Assembly (NCBI GenBank): GCA_015487905.1
Contig: WFOX01000021.1
Location: 1-8,990 of the forward strand
DNA from: Mariprofundales bacterium
GTDB lineage: Bacteria > Pseudomonadota > Zetaproteobacteria > Mariprofundales > S012-25
Direction: 5' to 3'
Length of the DNA: 8,990 nt
Positions 1-6,258 of the stretch are shown piece after piece (within the stretch, counting starts at the first letter, position 1; each line of letters begins with the position of its first letter). The notes beneath the pieces were generated by a model. It was not told the origin of the DNA, searched no databases, and worked only from the letters and a program-made list of their open reading frames with translations. The translations under genes were made by a program, and so were the position numbers.

Positions 1-342
1 GGGGCCTATGCAGGCGGCGCGATTTTGCCGGGGCTTGCGATGCAGATGCGCGCGCTGGCCGAGGGCACGGCCAGGCTCGTGGGCGCGCGGCTTGCGCCGC
101 CTGCTGATGCGCTTGGGCGCACGACCGAGGAGAGCCTGCGCGTGGGCGTGGTGCTCGGCACGGCGTGCGCGCTGGAGGGATTGGTGGCGCGCATGCGCGA
201 GGCCCTTGGGAGCCATGCGCCGCTTGTGCTCACAGGCGGGCGCGCGCGCATGATCGCCGCATTGCTTGCAGAGCCTGCGCCCATCGTGCCCGAGCTCACC
301 TTGGAGGGGATCGGCCGCATCGCCGAGGAGGCGGGGCTTTGA
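1..342 (+). CDS. coaX: Type III pantothenate kinase (CoaX), C-terminal part, cut by window start
   Basis: The reading frame is open from base 1 and ends at TGA 340-342, leaving the last 113 residues; the start lies outside the window. CoaX phosphorylates pantothenate in the first step of coenzyme A synthesis, in the cytoplasm, and belongs to the ASKHA kinase fold. Visible family marks are the GAYAGGAILPG segment at the very start (the GG-x-I-x-PG loop), the TTEES...GVVLGTACALEGLV stretch, and the LVLTGGRARMIAALL segment near the C-terminus, matching the TGG-x-A nucleotide-binding region of the family. The stop overlaps the TTG start of the next gene by three bases. In Pseudomonas coaX is normally next to birA and a SPOR-like gene; the SPOR partner is kept here, and birA, if present, would be upstream of the window. 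The identification is firm; only N-terminal completeness is unknown. Confidence 0.93.
   Translation, partial: GAYAGGAILPGLAMQMRALAEGTARLVGARLAPPADALGRTTEESLRVGVVLGTACALEGLVARMREALGSHAPLVLTGGRARMIAALLAEPAPIVPELTLEGIGRIAEEAGL
326..331 (+). promoter_or_regulatory. Shine-Dalgarno site deciding the TTG start of the SPOR-like gene
   Basis: AGGAGG lies 7 nt before TTG 339, inside the coaX coding end. It supports the rare TTG start over the downstream GTG at 351, which would shorten the segment before the hydrophobic anchor. Confidence 0.7.
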
Positions 343-992
343 GTCGTCTTGTGTCTTGGCTTGCCGTGGCGGCGGCGGCGGGACTTGCATGGTGGGCATG
401 GCATCCGCCAGCGCCGCCGGATGTTTCCGTCGTGCGCGTGCCGATTCCGCCTGGTGCACGGCAGGCGCCTGCGCATTGGCGCGTGGTAACGCATCGGTTT
501 GTGTGGAAGAAAGGGGCGGAAGCGATGCGCGCGCGTTTGCAGGCGCTTGGGTTTGCGCCGATCGTGATCGTGCGCGAGGAGATCGTGGAGGTGCATGCCT
601 TTGACGATCCGCGGCTGTTTGCGAGCGAAAAGGAGGCGCGCAAAGCCGCCGCCGCCTGGCGCAAGAAGGGCGTGGATGCCGTGGCCGTGGAGGTGCGCGC
701 ACCTCAAGGCAAGCGCGCCTATCGCGTGGCGCTGGGAAGGTTTTATTTGGACGCCTATGCGCGCGAGCAGGCGAAAAGGCTTGCCGCCACAGGGCTTGCC
801 TATCGCTACGAGCGGCGCGCGATGCGCCTTCCCACTTGGCGCTTTGCCACCCAGCCGCTTGCGCGCGCCGAGGCCGAGGCCGTGTTCCGCGCCTTGGCGG
901 CCGCGGGGCTTGGCGAGCCGCGGCTTTTGCGCGAGGACGAGTTCCAGCGCCTGTTCGGCGCAGCACTCGCCCATGAGGGCGCAGGCGGCTAG
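339..992 (+). CDS. Membrane-anchored SPOR-like domain protein downstream of coaX
   Basis: This 217-residue protein starts at TTG 339, overlapping the coaX stop, with AGGAGG 7 nt upstream. Residues about 4-21 form one hydrophobic helix rich in Ala and Trp, followed by a Pro-rich linker, so the protein is predicted to be an inner-membrane protein with its C-terminal part in the periplasm. The segment from about residue 126 (YRVALGRFYLDAYAREQAKRL) has the SPOR pattern: a beta strand, a G-x-F turn, then a helix with A and L spacing. A similar alpha/beta pattern occurs around residues 48-110 (HRFVWKK...RARLQALGF and KEARKAAAAWRKKG), so there may be a second degenerate SPOR-like unit. SPOR domains bind denuded septal peptidoglycan. 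An equivalent uncharacterised gene follows coaX in Pseudomonas, so the pairing is conserved, but I cannot assign a precise role. A GTG at 351 is a less likely start. Confidence 0.72.
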   Translation: MSRLVSWLAVAAAAGLAWWAWHPPAPPDVSVVRVPIPPGARQAPAHWRVVTHRFVWKKGAEAMRARLQALGFAPIVIVREEIVEVHAFDDPRLFASEKEARKAAAAWRKKGVDAVAVEVRAPQGKRAYRVALGRFYLDAYAREQAKRLAATGLAYRYERRAMRLPTWRFATQPLARAEAEAVFRALAAAGLGEPRLLREDEFQRLFGAALAHEGAGG

Positions 993-1004
993 CGTGCTGC
1001 GGCG

Positions 1005-1895
1005 ATGAACGAGCAGGACTGCCTCGTGCGGACGCTCGGCCTTGTGGGCGTGGGCATGATCGGCGCTTCCATCGGGCTTGCGGCCAAGCGCGCAGGCCTT
1101 GTGCGGCAGGTGCTCGGCTGCGCGCGCAGCGCAAAGACGGTGCGTGAAGCGCAAGCACGCGGCGCCGTGGATGCGGCGGCAAGCCTGCAAGAGATCGCGG
1201 CCCAGGCGGATCTCATCGTTGTGGCGGTGCCGATGCTTGCCTATGAGGAGGTCTTTGCGGCGATGGCGCCGCATCTGCGCGCCGATGCCTGCATGACCGA
1301 TGCCGGCAGCACGAAGCGCCTGGCCGTGGAGGTGGCGCATCGGCATTTGGGTGCGCATGCGAGGCGATTTGTGGCGGCGCATCCGATTGCGGGCTCCGAG
1401 CGCTCAGGCCCCCAGGCCGCGCGTGCGGATTTGTTTGTGGATCGTCCGTGTGTGCTTACGCCTGTGCAATGCGAGCCGTGGGCATTGCGCAGCGTGGAGG
1501 GCTTTTGGCGCGCGCTTGGCGCGCGCATCGCCGTGTTGGATCCGGACACCCACGATCGGCTCTTTGCGCGCGTGTCGCATCTGCCGCACCTTGCCGCGTA
1601 TGCGCTTGTCAATGCCATTGTCTCGCTTGCCGGCAACGAAGAGCCGTTTGCGTTCGCAGGCGCAGGGTTTCGCGACTTCACGCGCATTGCGAGCTCCTCG
1701 CCGGAGATGTGGCGCGACATCGCGATTGCCAATGCCGACGCGCTCACAGAGGCCTTGGATCGGCTGCGTATGGAGCTGGACGCGATGCGTGAAGCCGTGG
1801 CCGCGCGCGATGCGGCGCGTTTGGAGGCGATGTTCCGCCATGCCAAGCAAGCGCGCGATGCTTGGTTGGCCACGCAGGGGGAGCGCCGTGCCTGA
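1005..1895 (+). CDS. tyrA: Prephenate/cyclohexadienyl dehydrogenase
   Basis: A 296-residue cytoplasmic enzyme of tyrosine synthesis that oxidatively decarboxylates prephenate (or arogenate). The Rossmann motif GVGMIGASIG is at residues 15-24. The beta-2 end reads GCARS (38-42) without the Asp seen in NAD-specific relatives, which may mean NADP use (inference). The catalytic-site signature HPIAGSERSG begins at His126, and VSHLPH carries His192 and His195. The C-terminal GFRDFTRIASSSPEMWRDI segment is also typical. No ACT or chorismate mutase domain is attached. ATG 1005 lies 12 nt after the previous stop but has no evident ribosome site; GTG 1026 has AGGA 7 nt upstream and would give a tight N-terminus (RTLGLVGVGMIG), so the true start may be 1026. 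The 3' end overlaps aroA by 8 nt. Confidence 0.95.
   Translation: MNEQDCLVRTLGLVGVGMIGASIGLAAKRAGLVRQVLGCARSAKTVREAQARGAVDAAASLQEIAAQADLIVVAVPMLAYEEVFAAMAPHLRADACMTDAGSTKRLAVEVAHRHLGAHARRFVAAHPIAGSERSGPQAARADLFVDRPCVLTPVQCEPWALRSVEGFWRALGARIAVLDPDTHDRLFARVSHLPHLAAYALVNAIVSLAGNEEPFAFAGAGFRDFTRIASSSPEMWRDIAIANADALTEALDRLRMELDAMREAVAARDAARLEAMFRHAKQARDAWLATQGERRA
1015..1018 (+). promoter_or_regulatory. Possible ribosome binding site for an alternative tyrA start at GTG 1026
   Basis: AGGA lies 7 nt before GTG 1026, in frame with tyrA. The annotated ATG at 1005 has no purine-rich sequence at the right distance. Removing 7 residues would put the first strand of the Rossmann fold directly at the N-terminus, as in many TyrA proteins. 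Confidence 0.4.
1876..1883 (+). promoter_or_regulatory. Shine-Dalgarno site of aroA
   Basis: AGGGGGAG ends 4 nt before GTG 1888 and lies in the last codons of tyrA. It fixes the aroA start although the reading frame stays open for almost 600 nt further upstream. Confidence 0.7.
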
Positions 1896-3216
1896 GACCC
1901 TTCTTGCAGGCCCCGCGCAAGCGCCGCTTGCCGGCCGCGTGCGCGTGCCGGGCGATAAGTCCATTTCGCATCGCGCCGTGATGCTTGCGGCGCTGGCTGC
2001 GGGAGAAACGCGCATTGAGGGCTTTTTGCCGGCTGCGGACACGCTGGCCACGGCGCGCATCATGGAAGCACTCGGCGCAAAGGTGATCTGGGAGAGTGAG
2101 GACAAAACGCGGCTGCGCGTGCTCGGCACGGGCATGCGGTTGCAGGCGCCTTCGGCGGTGCTGGATGCGGGCAACTCCGGCACTTGCGCGCGCTTGCTTT
2201 TGGGGATTTTGGCCGGACAGCCCTTCGCCGCGCGCGTAGACGGCGATGCTTCCTTGCGGCGGCGGCCGATGCGGCGCGTCACCAGGCCGCTTGCGGAGAT
2301 GGGCGCGCGCTTTCCCGAGGGGGATGAGCATTTGCCGCTTGTGATTGAGGGGCGCAGGCCTTTGGCCGCGATCACGCATCGGCCTGAAGTGCCGAGCGCG
2401 CAGGTGAAGTCGGCGATTTTGCTGGCCGGGCTGTTCGCCGAGGGCACGACGATCGTGGAAGAGGTGCGGCCCACGCGCGATCACACCGAGCGCATGTTGC
2501 CCGTGTTCAGCCAACCCATCGTCCGCGAAGGAAGGCGCGTGCAGTTGCATCCCAAGGGCGCGTTGCAGGCGCCCGTGATGCCGCTCGTGGTGCCGGCCGA
2601 TCCCTCTTCGGCCGCGTTTTTGGCGGCGGCGGCGCTGCTCGTGCCAGGCTCCCGCGTGGAGCTTGTAGAGGTGGGGACGAATCCGCGCCGCGACGGCTGG
2701 CGGCGCATCCTTGCGCGCATGGGCGCGGAGATGACAGAGGATCGGCGGCGCTTGCTGGGTGAGGAGCCTGTGGCCGACTTCGTCGTGGAAAGCGTGCCGC
2801 AGCTCAAAGGGGTGGTGGTGCACGAGGCCGAGGTGCCCGATGCGATTGACGAGTTTCCGGTGCTGTTTGTCGTGGCGGCGCTGGCCGAAGGCGTATTTGA
2901 GCTTCGCGGGGCGGCGGAGCTGCGCGTGAAAGAATCCGATCGCATCGCCGTGATGGCCGAAAACCTTGCCAAAATGGGCGCGCGCGTGCAGGAGCGCGCA
3001 GATGGGGTGCGCATTGAAGGCGTGCGCACCCTGCAAGGGGGCGTGGAGCTAGATGCACAGCACGATCATCGCATCGCGATGGCGCTTGCCGTGGCCGCCC
3101 AGCGCGCAAGCGCTCCGGTGCGCATTCGGCATGCGGCGGAAATCGCCACCAGCTTTCCCAGCTTCGTGGAGCTTGCTCAGGCCATCGGCATGCAAGTGCG
3201 CTGGGAGGATGCGTGA
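1888..3216 (+). CDS. aroA: 3-phosphoshikimate 1-carboxyvinyltransferase (EPSP synthase)
   Basis: A 442-residue enzyme that joins phosphoenolpyruvate to shikimate 3-phosphate in the step before chorismate. It starts at GTG 1888, supported by AGGGGGAG. Active-site motifs are all present: PGDKSISHR with Lys24 and Arg29, LDAGNSGTCAR with Gly98 (the E. coli Gly96 position), SAQVKSA, TRDHTERM at about 196-203, IDEFP with catalytic Asp321, LRVKESDR with Glu349 and Arg352, and DHRIAMA at 393-399. Both inverse beta/alpha halves are complete. GDKS, SAQVK and RDHTE fit the class II group, but the NPRRDG motif has Arg where the CP4 enzyme has Thr; NPRR is seen in Xanthomonas. Gly98 is the residue found in ordinary glyphosate-sensitive forms. 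The stop overlaps the cmk start (GTGA). In Pseudomonas this gene is fused behind tyrA; here it is separate and in another frame. Confidence 0.97.
   Translation: MPETLLAGPAQAPLAGRVRVPGDKSISHRAVMLAALAAGETRIEGFLPAADTLATARIMEALGAKVIWESEDKTRLRVLGTGMRLQAPSAVLDAGNSGTCARLLLGILAGQPFAARVDGDASLRRRPMRRVTRPLAEMGARFPEGDEHLPLVIEGRRPLAAITHRPEVPSAQVKSAILLAGLFAEGTTIVEEVRPTRDHTERMLPVFSQPIVREGRRVQLHPKGALQAPVMPLVVPADPSSAAFLAAAALLVPGSRVELVEVGTNPRRDGWRRILARMGAEMTEDRRRLLGEEPVADFVVESVPQLKGVVVHEAEVPDAIDEFPVLFVVAALAEGVFELRGAAELRVKESDRIAVMAENLAKMGARVQERADGVRIEGVRTLQGGVELDAQHDHRIAMALAVAAQRASAPVRIRHAAEIATSFPSFVELAQAIGMQVRWEDA
3203..3208 (+). promoter_or_regulatory. Shine-Dalgarno site of cmk
   Basis: GGGAGG lies 4 nt before GTG 3213, inside the last codons of aroA. 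The spacing is short, but with the GTGA stop/start overlap it makes 3213 the preferred start. Confidence 0.55.
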
Positions 3217-3935
3217 GCTGGAGGGCGCGCGGGCGATTGCGCATCGCCATTGATGGGCCAAGTGGCGCCGGCAAGGGCACGGCGGCGCGCCTGCTCGCGC
3301 AGGCGTTGGGATTGCCGCTTTTGGATACGGGCGTGCTCTATCGCATGACGGCGCTTTGGCTGCGCACAGCCGGGCAAAGCGCCGACGACGAAGAGGCGGC
3401 TGCCACAGCCGCACGCGAAATCGCGCGCCGCGCCTATTGGCAAGGGGATGCGCTTGCGCTGGAGGGCTTTTCCGTAAGCCCGAAGGAGCTGCGCGCGGAG
3501 GCCACAGGGCGCATGGCCTCGCGTGTGGCGCGCATACCGGCCGTGCGCGAGGCGTTGCTCCCCTTGCAGCGGCGGCTTGCAGAACGAGGATGCGTGGCCG
3601 ACGGTCGCGATGTGGGCACAGTTGTGTTGCCGGATGCGGAGGCGAAGTTCTTTCTCACGGCATCGTTGCGCGAGCGCGCGCGCAGGCGTTGGGCGCAGTT
3701 GCGCGAGCTTGGCGAGGAAGTGGAGCTTGAGGAAGTGTTGGAGGACATGCGCGCGCGCGACGCCGCAGATACGGGACGCGCGATTGCGCCGCTTGCCAAA
3801 GCGCCCGATGCCGTGGTCATTGATTCCACGACCTTGCGGCCCGATGAGGTCGTGGATCGCATGCTTGCGATTCTTGCGCGCCGCGGCTTGATTGCGCGCA
3901 TGTGCAAGGCAACGGAGGATGAGCACGATGGATGA
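3213..3935 (+). CDS. cmk: Cytidylate (CMP/dCMP) kinase
   Basis: A 240-residue cytoplasmic enzyme that makes CDP and dCDP from CMP and dCMP with ATP. The P-loop GPSGAGKGT is at residues 15-23, followed by LDTGVLYRMTALWL (the family usually has LDTGALYR). The CMP-binding core DGRDVGTVVLPDA starts at Asp130 with Arg132 and Asp133, then FFLTASLRERARRR. The lid and C-terminal motif RDAADTGRAIAPL has Arg182, Asp183, Asp186 and Arg189, close to the usual RD-x-x-D-x-x-R. Length is slightly above the common 220-230 because of about 9 residues before the first strand. The GTG start overlaps the aroA stop by 4 nt and the 3' end overlaps rpsA by 8 nt. The pairing cmk-rpsA is conserved across proteobacteria, which supports both calls. 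Confidence 0.96.
   Translation: MSWRARGRLRIAIDGPSGAGKGTAARLLAQALGLPLLDTGVLYRMTALWLRTAGQSADDEEAAATAAREIARRAYWQGDALALEGFSVSPKELRAEATGRMASRVARIPAVREALLPLQRRLAERGCVADGRDVGTVVLPDAEAKFFLTASLRERARRRWAQLRELGEEVELEEVLEDMRARDAADTGRAIAPLAKAPDAVVIDSTTLRPDEVVDRMLAILARRGLIARMCKATEDEHDG
3914..3918 (+). promoter_or_regulatory. Strong Shine-Dalgarno site of rpsA within cmk
   Basis: GGAGG ends 9 nt before ATG 3928. The in-frame ATG at 3919 abuts it and so cannot use it, so 3928 is the start. E. coli rpsA is known for lacking such a strong site and for a long structured leader used in autogenous control; neither applies here. Confidence 0.75.
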
Positions 3936-5676
3936 CAAGCACGCAACCCCCAACCCGCAGCCTCATGCAAAGCCCGAAGAGCGGGCGCAAGAGGACGAGG
4001 CGCAGGGCGCTTCGCCTGAAGAAAACGAGTTCGCGCGCTTGCTGGAAGAGGCGGCGATGCCGCCGGAGCTTGTGCGCGGTGCGCGCATCACGGCCGAAAT
4101 CGTCGGCACGGATGGGCGCGCAGCGCTTTTAGATGTGGGCGCGAAAAGCGAGGTGCCGATTCCGCTTGCCGAGTTTGAGGCCGCAGGGCTTGGGCGCCCG
4201 CGCGTGGGCGACACCGTAGAGGCGCTCGTGCTAAGCAGCCGGCCATTGCGGCTTTCGGTGCTGGAGGCGGCAAAACAGCGGCTTTGGGAAGAGTTGCGAG
4301 CGCACATGCAGGCGGAGCGGCCCGTGGAGGTGGAGATGCGCGAGCAGGTCAAGGGCGGCTTCGTCGGCCGCATTGGGCCTTTGCGCGCGTTTCTTCCTTG
4401 GTCGGAGGCGGATTTGGAAGCGCCGCGCCCCAAGAAGATCGTGGGGCACAGGTTCAAGGCGCTGGTCGTGGAGATGTCCAAGCGCCCCGAGGGCGTGGTG
4501 GTTTCGCGCAAACGCTTGCTGGCCAAGGAGCGCGAAGAAGCCCAGCAGCGCTTCTTTGCGGAAGCAGAGGTTGGTGCGCGCGTGAAGGGGCGCGTCGTGC
4601 GCGTCGTGCAGGCCGGGGCGTTTGTGGAGTTGGCGCCATTTGTGGAGGCGTTTTTGCCCGCCTCGGAGATCACCTATCGGCGCATCGCGCATCCGCGCGA
4701 GGTGCTGCGCCGCGGTCAAGAGGTGGAGGCCGAGATCATAGAGCTTGCACCCGAAGAAGGGCGCGTGAAGGTGTCCATGAAGGCGCTGGAGCCGGATCCT
4801 TGGCAGGGGGCGCAGGCGCGCTATCCCGTGGGCGCGCGCGTGAAGGGGCGCGTGGTGAAGCTCTTGGAGCAGGGCGCCATCGTGGAGTTGGAGCCGGGGT
4901 TGGACGGTTTCGTGCCGCGCACCGAGCTTGCTTGGACGCGCAAGCCGCCGCGGCCGAGCGAGGTGCTCGCCGAGGGTGACGAGGTGGAGGCCGAGGTGCT
5001 GGAGGTGCAGGAAGAGGCGCGCAGGATGCGTCTAAGCCTCAAGGCCGTGCAACCCAATCCTTGGGAGGCGTGGCTTGCTGAGCATCCCGTGGGATCGCGG
5101 GTCAAAGGCACGGTGCGCACGAAGACGGACTTCGGCGTGTTCGTGCGCGTGGGCGAGGAGTTGGACGGGCTTGTGCATGCCAACGATCTTTCGTGGACGG
5201 AGTCCCCGGAAGAGGCCTTGGCGCGCATAGAGGTCGGCGAGGAGCTGGAGTGTGTGGTGCTTGGCGTGGATGTCGCGCGCGAGCGCATCTCGCTTGGCGT
5301 CAAGCAGTTGCAGGATGACCCGCTGGAACTGTTTCTTGCGCGCGCACCGAAGGGAAGCGCGGTCAAAGGCGTTGTGAAAGAGGTGCGCGAAGACGGGCTC
5401 GTGTTGGAGCTTGCACCAGGGGTCACAGGCTTCGTGCCGCGCCGGGAGCTTCCGCGTGGGCGCAGCTATGCGGTGGGCGAGGAGCTGGAAGCGCGCGTGT
5501 TGCAGGCGGAGAAAAAGCGCAGGCGCGTCATCCTTTCGGTGCGCGCGCACGAACGCGCGCTCACGCGCGAGACGATGGAGCGTCTTGCGCGCGAGTCTTC
5601 TTCGTTGCCATCGCCGCTTGCGCTTGCGCTCAAGCGGGCGTTGGGCGGCGCCAAAGAGGAGGAAGGGGTGCGATGA
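3928..5676 (+). CDS. rpsA: 30S ribosomal protein S1
   Basis: A 582-residue protein of the small ribosomal subunit that helps capture and unfold mRNA. It has an acidic, Pro-rich N-terminal extension of about 32 residues, then NEFARLLEEA (33-42), matching the E. coli N-terminal helix that docks on S2. Six S1 (OB-fold) repeats follow at about 48-120, 130-203, 215-290, 301-375, 388-460 and 475-545; repeats 3 to 6 are spaced 86-87 residues apart. E. coli S1 is about 557 residues. Repeat 5 keeps the RNA-binding pattern (DFGVFV...GLVH), but repeat 3 has AGAFV...AFLP and repeat 4 has QGAIV...GFVP, so the aromatic and His positions are lost there. The gene overlaps cmk by 8 nt and ihfB by 4 nt. The family call is secure; the altered RNA surface is the odd feature. 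Confidence 0.95.
   Translation: MDDKHATPNPQPHAKPEERAQEDEAQGASPEENEFARLLEEAAMPPELVRGARITAEIVGTDGRAALLDVGAKSEVPIPLAEFEAAGLGRPRVGDTVEALVLSSRPLRLSVLEAAKQRLWEELRAHMQAERPVEVEMREQVKGGFVGRIGPLRAFLPWSEADLEAPRPKKIVGHRFKALVVEMSKRPEGVVVSRKRLLAKEREEAQQRFFAEAEVGARVKGRVVRVVQAGAFVELAPFVEAFLPASEITYRRIAHPREVLRRGQEVEAEIIELAPEEGRVKVSMKALEPDPWQGAQARYPVGARVKGRVVKLLEQGAIVELEPGLDGFVPRTELAWTRKPPRPSEVLAEGDEVEAEVLEVQEEARRMRLSLKAVQPNPWEAWLAEHPVGSRVKGTVRTKTDFGVFVRVGEELDGLVHANDLSWTESPEEALARIEVGEELECVVLGVDVARERISLGVKQLQDDPLELFLARAPKGSAVKGVVKEVREDGLVLELAPGVTGFVPRRELPRGRSYAVGEELEARVLQAEKKRRRVILSVRAHERALTRETMERLARESSSLPSPLALALKRALGGAKEEEGVR
4576..4595 (+). repeat. 20-nt direct repeat, copy 1 (start of S1 domain 3)
   Basis: This stretch is identical to bases 4834-4853, 258 nt (86 codons) downstream. 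Both encode the opening strand of an S1 repeat (ARVKGRV). It reflects tandem domain homology kept at DNA level. Confidence 0.85.
4834..4853 (+). repeat. 20-nt direct repeat, copy 2 (start of S1 domain 4)
   Basis: Second copy of the sequence at 4576-4595, in the same reading frame. Recombination between the copies would remove exactly one S1 domain in frame. Confidence 0.85.
5657..5668 (+). promoter_or_regulatory. Shine-Dalgarno region of ihfB
   Basis: A purine run with AGGAGG followed by AAGGGG ends 4 nt before ATG 5673. It lies in the last rpsA codons and encodes the Glu-rich S1 C-terminus. Confidence 0.65.
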
Positions 5677-5963
5677 AGAAGTCCGAGCTGATTGAACGCG
5701 TGGCCAAAGCGCACACGGGGCTTGTGCGTGCAGAGGCCGAGGCCGTGGTGAACATCATCTTTCAATCCATCGCCGAGGCCCTTGCGCGCGGTGAGCGCGT
5801 GGAGCTGCGCGGGCTTGGCGTCTTTACGGCGAAGGCGCGTAGACCCCGCCGCGCACGCAACCCGAAAACGGGCGAAGAGGTGCTCGTGCCTGCGCGCCGC
5901 GTGCCGCACTTTCGGCCGAGCAAGGAGTTGCTCAAGCGCGTGAACGGCAAAGGGGAACGCTAG
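5673..5963 (+). CDS. ihfB: Integration host factor beta subunit
   Basis: A 96-residue DNA-bending protein that pairs with IHF alpha (not in this window) to make sharp bends in the nucleoid. It begins KKSELIERVAKAH, close to the E. coli beta subunit. The key DNA-contact residues fall at the E. coli positions: Glu44 and Arg46 in ERVELRG, and RNPKTG at 62-67 with Pro64, the residue that intercalates in the minor groove. The C-terminal PHFRPSKELLKRVN fits IHF beta (PHFKPGKEL) rather than HU. The ATG overlaps the rpsA stop as ATGA and has a strong ribosome site. The rpsA-ihfB order is conserved in gammaproteobacteria and also argues for IHF over HU. IHF is therefore probably made from the same message as S1 and LapAB. 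Confidence 0.95.
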   Translation: MKKSELIERVAKAHTGLVRAEAEAVVNIIFQSIAEALARGERVELRGLGVFTAKARRPRRARNPKTGEEVLVPARRVPHFRPSKELLKRVNGKGER

Positions 5964-5967
5964 GCCC

Positions 5968-6258
5968 TTGAACTGGCGCAATGCGCTCGTCGTCGTCGTG
6001 GTCGCAGCGCTTGCGGCCAAGTTTGCGGCGGATAATGCGGCCGGCGTTTTTTTGCGCCTGTTCGGCGTCGGACTGCGCACGCCCTTGTATGCACCGGTGC
6101 TGGTGGCGTTTTTGCTGGGCTTTGCAGGCGGCGTGCTTGCGATGAACTTCCCGCGGCGCAAGCACAAGCGCGAAATCGCGCGCCTGCGTGAAGAAAACGC
6201 GCGCATGCGCAAGGAGCTGGAGAACCTTCGCAACCTTCCCTTGCAAGACGATCCATGA
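5968..6258 (+). CDS. lapA: Lipopolysaccharide assembly protein A (LapA, DUF1049)
   Basis: A 96-residue inner-membrane protein. Two hydrophobic segments at about 5-23 and 40-59 are separated by DNAAGVFLRLFG, the family's usual N-x-x-x-V-x-L-x-L-F-G-type loop. After a basic stop (PRRKHKR) comes a charged heptad-like helix, IARLREENARMRKELENL, a short cytoplasmic coiled coil. LapA works with LapB in coordinating lipopolysaccharide assembly and was first known as YciS. The start is TTG 5968: the only in-frame ATG near the front is beyond the second membrane segment. AGGGG at 5951-5955 is 12 nt upstream, a rather long spacing, so initiation may depend on ribosomes ending ihfB 4 nt before. The stop overlaps the lapB ATG (ATGA), as expected for a working pair. 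Confidence 0.9.
   Translation: MNWRNALVVVVVAALAAKFAADNAAGVFLRLFGVGLRTPLYAPVLVAFLLGFAGGVLAMNFPRRKHKREIARLREENARMRKELENLRNLPLQDDP

Noticed and set aside
993..1004. Possible regulatory site in the largest gap
   Set aside because: The gap is 12 nt and shows neither a ribosome site nor a hairpin.
6..1382. Long minus-strand open frame of 458 codons
   Set aside because: It lies opposite well-supported coaX, SPOR and tyrA genes, is rich in Arg, His and Ala as expected for a shadow of high-G+C codons, and shows no family motif.
1300..1887. Upstream extension of the aroA frame through tyrA
   Set aside because: It is open only because of high G+C; the extended translation is Arg/Trp/Cys-rich and unlike TyrA or any AroA N-terminus, and a good ribosome site marks GTG 1888.
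1744..3036. Minus-strand open frame of 430 codons opposite tyrA and aroA
   Set aside because: The aroA frame is fully conserved in motif and length; the antisense translation is His/Arg-rich low-information sequence.
4284..4979. Alternative + strand open frame of 231 codons inside rpsA
   Set aside because: It is a Gly/Ala/Arg-rich out-of-frame reading of the S1 repeats with no recognisable domain.
5953..5972. Possible terminator or promoter at the ihfB/lapA junction
   Set aside because: Only 4 nt separate the genes, no stem with a T-run is seen, and no -35/-10 pair stands out.
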